A stretch of DNA of 64,000 nucleotides. Origin: JBNKZU01 sp050301795. Its GTDB lineage: Bacteria; Pseudomonadota; Gammaproteobacteria; Thiohalomonadales; Thiohalomonadaceae. The notes under the pieces are model-generated. The model searched no databases. It had not been told where the DNA came from and saw only the letters and a list, made by a program, of their open reading frames with translations. Each line of letters starts with the position of its first letter. The stretch's first letter is position 1. Below are positions 34,410 through 43,790 of the stretch, in pieces. The position numbers were made by a program, and so were the translations under genes. Where the stretch lies: assembly GCA_050301795.1 (NCBI GenBank), contig JBNKZU010000013.1, positions 1-64,000 of the forward strand, written 5' to 3'.

Positions 34410-35393
34410 GTGTCATCAGTGAAACTACAGCAGCTTAAAGTGATTCAGGAGGTTGTGAAGCAGCAGTTGAATGTGACTGCGGCGGCAGAAGCGCTCTATA
34501 CGTCGCAGCCAGGATTAAGTAAACAGATCAAACAGTTAGAGGATGAATTAGGTGTTGTTATCTTCGAGCGCAGTGGTCGTCAGCTTAAAAGTGTCACGCC
34601 TGCGGGTATTGCCGTCATGAATCAGATCGAGCGAGTTCTTAGTGGGGTCGAGGGGATACTCCATAGTGTTGAAGAGTTTAAAACGCCGGATATTGGAACA
34701 CTTAGCATTGCAACAACCCATACACAGGCGCGATATGTTCTACCTAAAATGCTCTACCATTTTGTGCGACGCTACCCCAAGGTGAAGTTGAATATGCATC
34801 AGGGAACACCGATTCAGATTGCAAAGATGGCCGCCTCTGGTGAGGTTGACCTGTGTCTGGCAACTGAGGCGATGGAACTATTTGAAGATCTGGTGATGCT
34901 GCCATGTTATCACTGGAATCGATGCATCTTAACCCCATGCGACCATCCATTAAGAGAGCAGGATGAACTGACACTTGAGGCTGTGGCTCAATACCCGATA
35001 CTGACCTATACCTTTGGATTTACCGGACGCTCGACACTTGATCGTGCTTTTAATCGCAAGATGCTAAAGCCAAATGTTGTCTTTACAGCATCAGATGCTG
35101 ATGTCATTAAAACCTATGTTCGCTTGGGGTTGGGGATCGGGATCATCGCAAAGATGGCTTATGATCCGGCAATTGACACCGATATGTGCGCTCTGGATGC
35201 CTCGCATCTATTTGAATCAAATACCAGTAAGTTTGGCTTGAGGCGAGGTAGCTATCTTCGCCACTATATCTATGACTTTATCGAGCGATTTTCTCCACAC
35301 CTAACTCCTGAGATGGTTTCAAAGGCGATAGAATCAGAAAACCAGCAGCAGATCGATCAACTGTTTAAGAGTGTAGAACTGCCGAAGTATTAA
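34410..35393 (+). CDS. cysB: LysR-type regulator, CysB family
   Basis: A 327-residue LysR-type transcription factor. The N-terminal helix-turn-helix reads LNVTAAAEALYTSQPGLSKQ, and the effector domain contains TTHTQARYVLP. Both are typical of CysB, which activates sulfur assimilation with N-acetylserine. GTG at 34410 lies 6 bases after AGG; GTG 34419 would give the classical KLQQL start, and TTG 34407 is also open. It is divergent from cysH, consistent with control of that operon from the 115-base gap between them. Confidence 0.93.
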   Translation: MSSVKLQQLKVIQEVVKQQLNVTAAAEALYTSQPGLSKQIKQLEDELGVVIFERSGRQLKSVTPAGIAVMNQIERVLSGVEGILHSVEEFKTPDIGTLSIATTHTQARYVLPKMLYHFVRRYPKVKLNMHQGTPIQIAKMAASGEVDLCLATEAMELFEDLVMLPCYHWNRCILTPCDHPLREQDELTLEAVAQYPILTYTFGFTGRSTLDRAFNRKMLKPNVVFTASDADVIKTYVRLGLGIGIIAKMAYDPAIDTDMCALDASHLFESNTSKFGLRRGSYLRHYIYDFIERFSPHLTPEMVSKAIESENQQQIDQLFKSVELPKY

Positions 35394-35460
35394 CGCTAGA
35401 CCCTTGATTCAGCAGGTGGAACGAAGTCTGGATTTTAGAGGTGAGGGTTGAAAACTAGCG
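35394..35460. terminator. Imperfect long hairpin between cysB and infA
   Basis: CGCTAG (35394-35399) pairs with CTAGCG (35455-35460), and adjacent ACCCT (35400-35404) with AGGGT (35444-35448). The hairpin fills the gap between the convergent genes and includes the infA stop. No strong T-run exists, so the terminator call is tentative. Confidence 0.35.
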
Positions 35461-35673
35461 GGCGCGATAGGTGATACGACCTTTAGTCAGATCGTATGGT
35501 GTCATTTGCACGGTAACCTTGTCACCAGTGAGTATGCGAATGTAGTGCTTACGCATCTTGCCTGAGATGTGTGCTGTGACTACATGACCATTTTCAAGCT
35601 CTACACGGAAGGTGGTATTGGGAAGAGTCTCAACGACCGTTCCTTCCATTTCAATGCCTTCTTCTTTTGCCAT
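35455..35673 (-). CDS. infA: Translation initiation factor IF-1
   Basis: A 72-residue OB-fold protein that binds the ribosomal A site during initiation. The N-terminus EGIEMEGTVVETLPNTTFRV and the C-terminal GRITYRAR are near-invariant in gammaproteobacteria. It is monocistronic on the minus strand and convergent with cysB. In E. coli it follows clpA on the opposite strand; here sulfur genes separate the two. Confidence 0.97.
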   Translation of the reverse strand: MAKEEGIEMEGTVVETLPNTTFRVELENGHVVTAHISGKMRKHYIRILTGDKVTVQMTPYDLTKGRITYRAR

Positions 35674-35779
35674 TCAGATTAAGTCTCTTGTTCATTAAGG
35701 AGGGCTACATCAGCCCTAAATTAAGCGGTGCATATTGCCTGAAATCCATAAATATATCAAAGACGTTTTGCAGTTATTT

Positions 35780-35799
35780 AGCGGTTTAAACCGCTTTTA
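35780..35799 (+). repeat. Perfect palindrome with T-rich tail between infA and gltX
   Basis: AGCGGTTTAAACCGCT (35780-35795) is a perfect palindrome followed by TTTAT. It looks like a plus-strand terminator, but no plus-strand gene lies just upstream. It may end a short transcript or insulate infA from gltX. Confidence 0.4.
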
Positions 35800-35908
35800 T
35801 ATAAAAATGGAGTGATTTTGTATTGAATATGACCAAAGCAGCAAAAAAAACAGGTGAGATCACCACAATTCACCCATGGGTTGCGTATCTGAAATCGCAT
35901 TTCACAGG

Positions 35909-35914
35909 TATAAT
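35909..35914 (+). promoter_or_regulatory. Candidate -10 element for gltX
   Basis: A perfect TATAAT lies 40 bases upstream of the gltX ATG. No good -35 is seen at the usual distance. Confidence 0.4.
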
Positions 35915-35954
35915 CTGCGGCCTTGTTATATGGTTTTATTAGTGGAAATGTTGA

Positions 35955-37346
35955 ATGACGATAAAGACTCGATTTGCGCCTAGTCCAACAGGTTACCTTC
36001 ATGTGGGTGGTGCCAGAACTGCTCTTTTTTCGTGGCTCTATGCTCGCAAACATGGTGGACAGTTTGTCCTGCGAATTGAAGATACCGACCTTGAGCGTTC
36101 GACCAAAGAGTCGGTAAACGCAATCCTTGAAGGAATGACTTGGCTTGGACTTGAGTATGATGAAGGGCCATTTTACCAAACCGACCGTTTTGATCGATAC
36201 GAAGAGGTGATCCAGCAACTGATGGATAAAGGGCTGGCCTATCGCTGCAACTGTTCTCGGGAGCGACTGGATCAGCTACGCGAAGATCAGATGAAGCGTA
36301 AAGAGAAGCCTCGTTATGATGGCCGATGCCGTCATCAACAGATCAGTGCGGAAGAACCGCATGTTATTCGTTTCAAGAATCCAGCCGATGGTGTGGTTGT
36401 GGTTGATGATATGGTTCGTGGAAAAGTGGTATTCCATAATAGTGAGCTTGACGATCTCATCATTAAACGTACCGATGGTTCACCGACATATAATCTTACT
36501 GTCGTCGTTGATGATGATGATATGGGAATTACTCATGTGATTCGTGGAGATGATCATCTTAATAACACGCCGCGTCAGATCAATATGCTCAAAGCGATGG
36601 GCAAAGAGTCACCACGTTATGCTCATCTACCGATGATTCTCGGTGATGATGGTGCCAGACTCTCCAAGCGTCATGGTGCGGTGAGTGTGATGCAATATTA
36701 TGAAGACGGATTTCTTCCTGAGGCATTGTTAAACTATTTGGTTCGTCTTGGTTGGTCACATGAGGATCAAGAGATATTTACCATTGAGGAGATGATTCAG
36801 CTTTTCGATATTGAGGATGTTAACAAGGCAGCATCAAGTTTTAATACTGAAAAGCTGTTATGGTTAAATCACCATTACATCAAAAATAGTGATGAAAAAC
36901 ATATCGCACATCTGGTAAGTGTTCATCTTGGTAAGCATGGTATCGATCCGACTCAGGGGCCGGATCTTGTTGAAGTGGTTGCTGCACAGCGCGAACGAGC
37001 ACATACCTTGATTGAGTTGGCTGACATTAGTCGATTCTACTATCAGGATTTTGAGAGCTATGATGAAAAAGCGGCCAAAAAGAGTTTAAAAGAGGGCGCT
37101 CTTGAGCCATTACAAAAGGCAAAAGAACTCCTTGCACAGTGCAACTGGCAACGTGAAGCGATTCATGATGTGGTTAAACAGGTTGTCGAGATTCTTGATG
37201 TTGGCTTTGGCAAGGTCGCAATGCCACTACGTGTTGCAATAACCGGAGGCGCACCATCACCAGACCTTGATTTAACGCTCTATCTGGTTGGCCGAGAGTC
37301 GACACTACGTCGCATTGACCAGGCGATTGATTTTATTCAATCATAG
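35955..37346 (+). CDS. gltX: Glutamyl-tRNA synthetase
   Basis: A 463-residue class I aminoacyl-tRNA synthetase. The HIGH-type motif is LHVGGARTAL near residue 16, and the KMSKS-type motif is ARLSKRHGA near 235. A zinc-site pattern CNC with a later YDGRC is present. Length and motifs match bacterial GluRS. It is followed 25 bases later by glnS, so the pair is probably one transcript charging Glu and Gln tRNAs. Confidence 0.97.
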   Translation: MTIKTRFAPSPTGYLHVGGARTALFSWLYARKHGGQFVLRIEDTDLERSTKESVNAILEGMTWLGLEYDEGPFYQTDRFDRYEEVIQQLMDKGLAYRCNCSRERLDQLREDQMKRKEKPRYDGRCRHQQISAEEPHVIRFKNPADGVVVVDDMVRGKVVFHNSELDDLIIKRTDGSPTYNLTVVVDDDDMGITHVIRGDDHLNNTPRQINMLKAMGKESPRYAHLPMILGDDGARLSKRHGAVSVMQYYEDGFLPEALLNYLVRLGWSHEDQEIFTIEEMIQLFDIEDVNKAASSFNTEKLLWLNHHYIKNSDEKHIAHLVSVHLGKHGIDPTQGPDLVEVVAAQRERAHTLIELADISRFYYQDFESYDEKAAKKSLKEGALEPLQKAKELLAQCNWQREAIHDVVKQVVEILDVGFGKVAMPLRVAITGGAPSPDLDLTLYLVGRESTLRRIDQAIDFIQS

Positions 37347-37371
37347 TAGCAAATGAGAGTTGAATTGATAA

Positions 37372-39060
37372 ATGAGTAACGAAACTACAACCTCCAAGAA
37401 TTTCATCCGTCAGATCATTGATGCTGATCTGGCGAGTGGCAAGAATGATGGAAAGGTTTATACCCGATTTCCACCAGAGCCAAATGGGTATCTTCATATC
37501 GGCCATGCCAAATCAATATGTCTGAATTTTGGTATAGCTCGTGATTACAATGGCAAATGCAATCTACGCTTCGACGACACCAACCCTGATAAAGAGAATC
37601 AGGAGTTTGTGAATTCGATAGAGGACGATGTTCGCTGGCTTGGATTTGAGTGGGGTGACAAAACCTTCTATGCCTCAGATTACTTTGAACAGCTCTATCT
37701 GTTTGCTGTTGAGTTAATTGAAAAGGGAAAAGCCTACGTTTGTGATCTCAATGCAGAACAGATGCGAGCAAGTCGCGGCACCTTGAAAGAGTCTGGCACA
37801 AACAGCCCTTATCGTGAGAGAAGCGTTGAAGAGAACCTTGACCTCTTCAAGCAGATGCGGGATGGCGTTTTTGAGGATGGGAGCAAGGTTTTACGCGCAA
37901 AGATTGATATGGCATCCCCAAATATGAATATGCGTGATCCGACACTCTACCGAATCCGTCATGGCGTTATTCATCATCAAACCGGATCTGAATGGTGTCT
38001 CTACCCAATGTATGATTTCACGCATCCCATTTCTGATGCGCTGGAAGGAATAACCCATTCACTGTGTACACTGGAGTTTGAAGATCATCGTCCACTCTAT
38101 GATTGGGTGCTGGACAACATTTCTATCGCATGCCATCCGCAACAGATCGAATTCTCACGTCTCAATCTTCAATATACGGTATTAAGCAAACGCAAGTTAA
38201 CGCAACTGGTTGCTAACCGGCATGTCGATGGCTGGGATGATCCCCGGATGCCAACAATTGCCGGACTTCGTCGCCGTGGATATACGCCATCATCGGTAAG
38301 AACATTTTGTGATCGCATTGGGGTTACCAAGTCCGACAATCTGGTCGAGATGGAGTTACTTGAAAACACCCTACGTGATGATCTGAATGAAAATGCACCA
38401 CGACGTATGGCTGTACTCAATCCCCTGAAGGTAACGATCACCAACTACCCTGAAGAGATAGAAGAGGAGCTTTCAGCCCCTAACCATCCACAGAATGAAG
38501 AGATGGGGTGTCGGACACTTCCGATGACACGTGAAGTTTATATCGATCGGGATGACTTCATGGAGATTAAACCCAACAAGAAGTTCAAGCGTCTGGTAAC
38601 TGGTGGTGAAGTGCGATTACGCAACAGCTATGTGATCCGTTGTGATGAAGTGGTGAAAGATGACAGTGGCGAGATTATTGAACTGAAGTGCAGTTACGAT
38701 CCTGAAACCCTGGGGAAAAATCCGGGTGATGGACGAAAGGTAAAAGGCGTTATTCATTGGGTCTCTGCAAAATATGCTGTTGAAGCCCAGGTCAGACTTT
38801 ATGATCGACTGTTTATGGTTCCTATGCCTGATGCTAAAAATGAAATGCGTGAATATACAGATCTGCTGAACCCTAAATCACTGGTCATTCTTGACAAGTG
38901 TTATCTCGAACCATCTCTTACAGATGCAGGAAATGGTGTGCAATATCAGTTTGAGCGTGAGGGCTACTTCACATTAGATAGTCACGATCATGGTAATAAG
39001 GTTGTCTGGAATCGTACTGTTACACTGCGTGATTCATGGGAAAAAATAGAGTCAAAATAA
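37372..39060 (+). CDS. glnS: Glutaminyl-tRNA synthetase
   Basis: A 562-residue class I synthetase. It has PPEPNGYLHIGHAKS at about residue 32, the KMSKS-type VLSKRKLTQLV, and the C-terminal anticodon-binding beta barrels. E. coli GlnS has 554 residues. Direct glutaminyl-tRNA formation is typical of gammaproteobacteria. It follows gltX closely. Confidence 0.97.
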   Translation: MSNETTTSKNFIRQIIDADLASGKNDGKVYTRFPPEPNGYLHIGHAKSICLNFGIARDYNGKCNLRFDDTNPDKENQEFVNSIEDDVRWLGFEWGDKTFYASDYFEQLYLFAVELIEKGKAYVCDLNAEQMRASRGTLKESGTNSPYRERSVEENLDLFKQMRDGVFEDGSKVLRAKIDMASPNMNMRDPTLYRIRHGVIHHQTGSEWCLYPMYDFTHPISDALEGITHSLCTLEFEDHRPLYDWVLDNISIACHPQQIEFSRLNLQYTVLSKRKLTQLVANRHVDGWDDPRMPTIAGLRRRGYTPSSVRTFCDRIGVTKSDNLVEMELLENTLRDDLNENAPRRMAVLNPLKVTITNYPEEIEEELSAPNHPQNEEMGCRTLPMTREVYIDRDDFMEIKPNKKFKRLVTGGEVRLRNSYVIRCDEVVKDDSGEIIELKCSYDPETLGKNPGDGRKVKGVIHWVSAKYAVEAQVRLYDRLFMVPMPDAKNEMREYTDLLNPKSLVILDKCYLEPSLTDAGNGVQYQFEREGYFTLDSHDHGNKVVWNRTVTLRDSWEKIESK

Positions 39061-39094
39061 GCGATATCGAATACCTGTTTACCTCTTATTTTCA

Positions 39095-39122
39095 TTGACA
39101 AAGACCTTGGCATGTTTAGAAT
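39095..39122 (+). promoter_or_regulatory. Sigma-70 promoter of the small lipoprotein gene
   Basis: A consensus TTGACA (39095-39100) is separated by 16 bases from TAGAAT (39117-39122). It lies 58 bases upstream of the lipoprotein ATG at 39180. Confidence 0.65.
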
Positions 39123-39179
39123 AATTCCATCTGACTACTCAGTTAGATTTAGTTATTAATAATGGAAAAGGAAAAAATA

Positions 39180-39545
39180 ATGATTAAAAAAATTGCTCAT
39201 TTAGGATTTGTTGTAGGCGTTTTGTTTATGACGGGTTGTGCAACAATACTGAACGAAGAAACACAGAAGATTGACGTTAGAACCTCGAATGGTAAAAGCG
39301 TAACCGCAGTAATTGATGGTCAGTCAGTTGTTGTGCCAAGTATTGTTTCGGTAAAGCGCTCAGGGCAGGATAAGGTGCTTGAAGTCGCGGATGCTGGTTG
39401 TAATAAGGAAACCCTTTTAACAAAAAGCGTAGATTCGGTTTTCTGGGTTAATATTCTTTCTGGTGGTGCCTTTGGCTCAACGACCGATTATAATACTGAG
39501 AAAATGTGGAAATATCAGGATACTGTTGAAATCACCTGTAATTAA
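39180..39545 (+). CDS. Small lipoprotein of unknown function
   Basis: A 121-residue protein with a lipoprotein signal: basic MIKKIAHLG, hydrophobic core, lipobox MTGC at about residue 19. The mature part CATILNEETQKIDVRTS resembles a common class of small outer-membrane-anchored lipoproteins of unknown role. A hydrophobic stretch VFWVNILSGGAFGS lies toward the C-terminus. The ATG at 39180 has an AAGGA site, and an earlier in-frame ATG (39162) would spoil the signal. Its own consensus promoter precedes it and an intrinsic terminator follows. Confidence 0.82.
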   Translation: MIKKIAHLGFVVGVLFMTGCATILNEETQKIDVRTSNGKSVTAVIDGQSVVVPSIVSVKRSGQDKVLEVADAGCNKETLLTKSVDSVFWVNILSGGAFGSTTDYNTEKMWKYQDTVEITCN

Positions 39546-39551
39546 TTCAAT

Positions 39552-41408
39552 ATGCTTTGTTTAAAAGCGATAAAAAGGAAGCAATATGCTTCCTTTTTTT
39601 TATTACTATTTTTATCTTTAAATGTATCAGCACATTCACCAGAGTACATAGTTGAGTTAGCTGAAAAGTCTAATATATATCTTGAGCCTACCTGGTATTC
39701 ATTGTTACATGTTACTGATTCTGAGCCAAATATTAGTGATAGTGATTTTCTCCTGAGCAATAGATCAGGTTTTTCATTGAGAAATGAGCTCATTAAAACT
39801 ATTCAATCATTCTATCAGGATCAATCATTAGGTGACTCTCATCCGATTTGTAAATTTCCTGCTAGGTTGTATTGGCTAAAAAAACGACTAAATCTTGGTG
39901 ATGAATCCTTTCCAAAGCCACAATGCACGGAATTGAACCACTACTTCAATAATGCTCCAGCAGAACAAATAAGTCTTGTTTTTGCTTCAGAGAATGTAAA
40001 TCAACCATCTAGCATGATGGGACACACCTTTCTAAAATTGGCTGGAATTAACAAAAAAGGTAAATATGTTGAACATGCTGTTTCATATTTTACAGTTATC
40101 AATTCATATAATATTCCCAAGTTACTGGTGCAAAGTACTTTAACTGGTATGAAAGGCTTTTTCTCATTACGCCCATATCGATCACAAATTAACGAGTATT
40201 TATATAAAGAAGGGCGCAATATTTGGGAATATATATTGGATATATCAGATGAAAAAAGATACTTGATATATCTTCATATATGGGAACTAAAAGACGTTAA
40301 AAGTAAATATTTGTTTATAGATTATAACTGTGCAACGGTTATTCATTATTTGTTGTCGCTTGCAGAACCAGACATCCTTTCAACTGAACAAAAATGGGTT
40401 ACCCCAAAGGATGTTGTAAAAGAAGCAATTTCTAACCAAATGATTTCAAAGGCTGAATTAATACCATCAAATTCTTGGCGTATCAGAATGTTAAAGGACT
40501 CTCTCGGAGAGAAGGATATTGAACCAATATTCGATAAATTGTCAGATAATAAAAAACCAATAATGAATGATAATTCTTCTTATGAGGAATTCTTAAGACT
40601 TGAATATATTGAATCTCAGGTTAAGCAGTTAGCATTGAATGGAGATATGCCTAATGATGTTGCAGAAGATATATTGGGTGATGTAGCAGAGTCGAGTAAA
40701 ACTCTTAAAGATAAATACTATATTGACCTTTCATCTTATAAGAATCCCGCAAACACTTCAGGTGATTCACAGTATGGTATTAGTTACAGCACAGTAAAAG
40801 ATAATGGCTATCTAAATGTGCATTTTTTACCAGCATCACACCGTATTTCAGATAGCAATAGAGAATATTTTTCCGAAAGTGAATTGGAACTTGGTGGCAT
40901 GGAAATATCATTTAATAAACAGACAAACACTATTAATCTGAGTCGGATGACGCTGTACAATTCGTTGTCATTAGTTCCTTGGTCAAAATATACAGGTGGA
41001 TTATCTGGAGGTTTGAGAGTAGGTCTCTTTCCGACCTATGATAAATCTCTGAATCGATATTTATCAGTAAATATGGAAGGGAAAGCAGGAATCTCATGGA
41101 GTGTAGGAAAAGATATTTTTCTTTTTACCTTGGCCGGTATAGCTTACAACTACACTGCAAACAGCTGGCACGGTTTCTCTTTTATCCCTGAAGTGGGTAT
41201 GGTTGTTAATGAAGTGTTGAATATGAAAACAGTCCTTAGAGTATCAAGTACTTACAACAATCATCTGCCTGCTGGATTACTCAGAACATCTTTGGAACAT
41301 TCACTCAATTATGATAATGAAAATTCAATAATCGCTAAATACTGCGAAGAATCATATAAAATATATACTCAAACAATGGTCGAATTTGAATACCGTAAAA
41401 GGTTCTAA
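39552..41408 (+). CDS. DUF4105 (Lnb N-terminal periplasmic domain) envelope protein
   Basis: A 618-residue exported protein. A signal peptide (about 1-27, cleavage after VSA) is followed by a DUF4105-type domain containing PARLYWLKKRL, the His motif SSMMGHTFLKL and a conserved FIDYNCATVIHYL. The last 200 residues look like beta strands and end in aromatic EYRKRF, as outer-membrane barrels do. AT-rich codons set it apart from its neighbours, suggesting transfer. No ribosome site is seen, and the upstream gene's terminator lies inside the first codons. DUF4105 resembles papain-like enzymes, but function is unproven. Confidence 0.82.
   Translation: MLCLKAIKRKQYASFFLLLFLSLNVSAHSPEYIVELAEKSNIYLEPTWYSLLHVTDSEPNISDSDFLLSNRSGFSLRNELIKTIQSFYQDQSLGDSHPICKFPARLYWLKKRLNLGDESFPKPQCTELNHYFNNAPAEQISLVFASENVNQPSSMMGHTFLKLAGINKKGKYVEHAVSYFTVINSYNIPKLLVQSTLTGMKGFFSLRPYRSQINEYLYKEGRNIWEYILDISDEKRYLIYLHIWELKDVKSKYLFIDYNCATVIHYLLSLAEPDILSTEQKWVTPKDVVKEAISNQMISKAELIPSNSWRIRMLKDSLGEKDIEPIFDKLSDNKKPIMNDNSSYEEFLRLEYIESQVKQLALNGDMPNDVAEDILGDVAESSKTLKDKYYIDLSSYKNPANTSGDSQYGISYSTVKDNGYLNVHFLPASHRISDSNREYFSESELELGGMEISFNKQTNTINLSRMTLYNSLSLVPWSKYTGGLSGGLRVGLFPTYDKSLNRYLSVNMEGKAGISWSVGKDIFLFTLAGIAYNYTANSWHGFSFIPEVGMVVNEVLNMKTVLRVSSTYNNHLPAGLLRTSLEHSLNYDNENSIIAKYCEESYKIYTQTMVEFEYRKRF
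39572..39601 (+). terminator. Intrinsic terminator overlapping a signal-peptide coding region
   Basis: A perfect 12-bp stem (39572-39583 with 39587-39598), a 3-base loop and a T-run follow the small lipoprotein gene. The same bases encode residues 7-16 of the DUF4105 protein, the T-run supplying Phe and Leu codons. Confidence 0.8.
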
Positions 41409-41430
41409 TAATGGGTGGATTACAGTTTTT

Positions 41431-42114
41431 TTATTTTGGTATGGGGTGTGTTGATAAAGCATCTTTAGAATGACGTCTTGATTTTTCATCAATCACATTC
41501 TTAAGTGCTATCAGTAGACCAAGGCCAATAAATGCGCCAGGAGGCAGAACAGCCAGCAGGAAGCCTCCAAAATTATCAATAATTACTATGGTCATCCACT
41601 TTGCTGCTTCACCGAACATCAGATCAGCTTTCGCAAATAGTGTCCCTAAGCCAATAACTTCGCGCATTGCGCCTAATAGCACAAGTACGATAGTAAACCC
41701 GATTCCCATCATCAGTGCATCAACAACAGAGGCGCGAACACTATTGCGAGAAGCAAATGCCTCGGCACGACCAAGGATCGCACAGTTGGTCACAATCAAC
41801 GGAATGAAGATACCAAGAACTTTATACAACTCATAAAACCATGCGCTCATTGCCAGCTCAATAGCTGTGACAAAAGAGGCGATCACAAGCACAAATGCAG
41901 GGATCCGTATCTCAGGACGTACAAGGTTGCGAATAAGCGACACGGTAATGTTAGAGCCGATTAATACTAGCAATGTGGCAATCCCTAAACCTAGTCCGTT
42001 AATCGCTGTCGAGGTTACCGCCAGAAGTGGACATAATCCAAGCACTTGTACTAAAGCGACATTGTTGTGCCAGAGGCCATCCATCGATATCTTTTTGTAA
42101 TTGGTATCAGCCAT
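41431..42114 (-). CDS. rnfE: Rnf electron transport complex subunit E
   Basis: A 227-residue integral membrane subunit (about 6 segments) of the Rnf complex, which couples ferredoxin and NAD electron transfer to Na+ or H+ movement. GLWHNNVALVQVLGLCPLLAV and NCAILGRAEAFASRN match RnfE. The two conserved Cys of RnfA and RnfE (LGLCPLLA and TNCAILG) help hold the membrane Fe-S centre. The ATG at 42114 overlaps the rnfG stop; extension to 42165 lies in rnfG. Last gene of rnfABCDGE. Confidence 0.95.
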   Translation of the reverse strand: MADTNYKKISMDGLWHNNVALVQVLGLCPLLAVTSTAINGLGLGIATLLVLIGSNITVSLIRNLVRPEIRIPAFVLVIASFVTAIELAMSAWFYELYKVLGIFIPLIVTNCAILGRAEAFASRNSVRASVVDALMMGIGFTIVLVLLGAMREVIGLGTLFAKADLMFGEAAKWMTIVIIDNFGGFLLAVLPPGAFIGLGLLIALKNVIDEKSRRHSKDALSTHPIPK

Positions 42115-42745
42115 TGTTCTGCTCCGGATTTGAGGATGCCTTAAAAAGCATTTCACGATGGTCACGGAAATAGGTTAGCGTGTTACGCACAGCCTTAACT
42201 ACAGCACGGGGAGTGATCGTAGCGCCTGTAAAGGAATCAAATATGCCGCCATCCTTTTTAACCGCCCAATCTTCTAACTTGGGCGAGGTGAGTGATTTAT
42301 CATTAAAGCCAAAGATCCAGTCAGAGCGATCAGCTTCAATGGCATCACCCAAGCCTGGTGTCTCTTTATGATTGATTACCCTGACGCCGCTTATGGTGCC
42401 GTTATGTTTAATTCCAACTAACAACTTGATATTTCCACTATAACCATCAGGAGCTATTGAGGAGATGATAACTGCAACAGGTTGTTTGTCTAAACGTGCA
42501 CGGTAGACAGCTACAGGATTAGGAGAACCAAGAAGAGGATCGATGATATAGATAACATCCTCTTCTATCGCATTGTTATGGATGGTTGGTGGCACGAGCG
42601 TGTGTAGATTTGATAGCAGTGCCTGACGCTCATTCTCGGTAATTAGCGGCTTTGTCGTAACGTAGGTAAGAGTCACCAAGCCAACACCAATGATGGCAAA
42701 TAGACCAAGCAGGCCGGAACCAATGAGCATATTCCTAAGCAGCAT
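42107..42745 (-). CDS. rnfG: Rnf electron transport complex subunit G
   Basis: A 212-residue subunit with one N-terminal membrane anchor (about 8-28) and a periplasmic flavin domain. The covalent FMN attachment motif SFTGATITPRAV is intact, FMN being linked to Thr. It abuts rnfD and overlaps rnfE by 8 bases. Confidence 0.95.
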   Translation of the reverse strand: MLLRNMLIGSGLLGLFAIIGVGLVTLTYVTTKPLITENERQALLSNLHTLVPPTIHNNAIEEDVIYIIDPLLGSPNPVAVYRARLDKQPVAVIISSIAPDGYSGNIKLLVGIKHNGTISGVRVINHKETPGLGDAIEADRSDWIFGFNDKSLTSPKLEDWAVKKDGGIFDSFTGATITPRAVVKAVRNTLTYFRDHREMLFKASSNPEQNNG

Positions 42746-43785
42746 TAGCGATCACCCCGCTGGCCTAATATGGTTGGCCTTGTGTAGTAATCGATTGTAG
42801 GGGCAGCCATATTCATCAATAGCACCGCAAAGGCGTTGGCATCAGGATAGCCGCCCCAGGTACGGATAATGAAGATAATCAAACCAACACCAAAACCAAA
42901 AAGTAAGCGGCCTTTAACACTGGTTGCACAGGTTACAGGATCGGTCGCAATAAAGAAGGCACCAAGCATTGCGCCTCCACTGAAAAGGTGGAATAGCGGA
43001 TCGACATATCGCTCAGGATTTATCAAATGAAACAGCGATGATAACAGTGTGAGGGTTAACAGCATCGCAACAGGAACATGCCAGCGAATAACGCCTTTAA
43101 AGATCATCCATAATCCACCTAACAGAATAAAGAGGTTCGTTATCTCCCAGCCGTGACCAGAGAGATAACCAAAAACAGCGCCGCTCTGCCGCATCTCACT
43201 AATTGAGTGACCCAGACCCAGACCTGTTTTGATGTGATCCAGCGGGGTGGCTGAGGTTAAAGTGTCAGGAATTACCCCTGATGGCAGAGTCCCTGTAAGG
43301 GTGTAATTCACGATTTGTAGAAGGTTCAGACTTTCGTTGGTGATACTTAGCGGGGTCAGCCATTGCGTCATTTCCGCAGGGAATGAGATTAACACCACAA
43401 CATAACCAACCATTGCCGGATTAAACGGATTAAAACCTAAACCACCATAAAGATGTTTTGCGATCACAATCGCAGTGACTCCACCAACCATAACTAACCA
43501 TACCGGGGAGGCTGGCGGGAGTGAGAAGGCAAGCAATATTCCAGTGACGAGTGCACTGCCATCGTTGAGTGTCGTAAGGATAGGGCGCTTTCTTAGATAG
43601 AGTACACACGCTTCAGAGAGTAGCACCGTAATGATCATATATAGCTGATTTGTTAACACGCCCCAGCCAAACATCCAGGTATGTACCGCTATCGCAGGGA
43701 CTAATGCCAATACCACTTTTCGCATTAGCTGGTCTAACGAGGCAGAACTGTGGCTATGTGGAGAGCTGATTATTGATGAGGTCAT
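42745..43785 (-). CDS. rnfD: Rnf electron transport complex subunit D
   Basis: A 346-residue multi-span membrane subunit with covalent FMN. Conserved GSALVTGILLAFSLPP and the flavin-site segment TSATPLD (Thr carries FMN) are present, with GYVVVLISFP and GAFFIATDPVT. It lies 5 bases after rnfC and shares one base with rnfG. Confidence 0.95.
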   Translation of the reverse strand: MTSSIISSPHSHSSASLDQLMRKVVLALVPAIAVHTWMFGWGVLTNQLYMIITVLLSEACVLYLRKRPILTTLNDGSALVTGILLAFSLPPASPVWLVMVGGVTAIVIAKHLYGGLGFNPFNPAMVGYVVVLISFPAEMTQWLTPLSITNESLNLLQIVNYTLTGTLPSGVIPDTLTSATPLDHIKTGLGLGHSISEMRQSGAVFGYLSGHGWEITNLFILLGGLWMIFKGVIRWHVPVAMLLTLTLLSSLFHLINPERYVDPLFHLFSGGAMLGAFFIATDPVTCATSVKGRLLFGFGVGLIIFIIRTWGGYPDANAFAVLLMNMAAPTIDYYTRPTILGQRGDR

Positions 43786-43790
43786 ACGCT

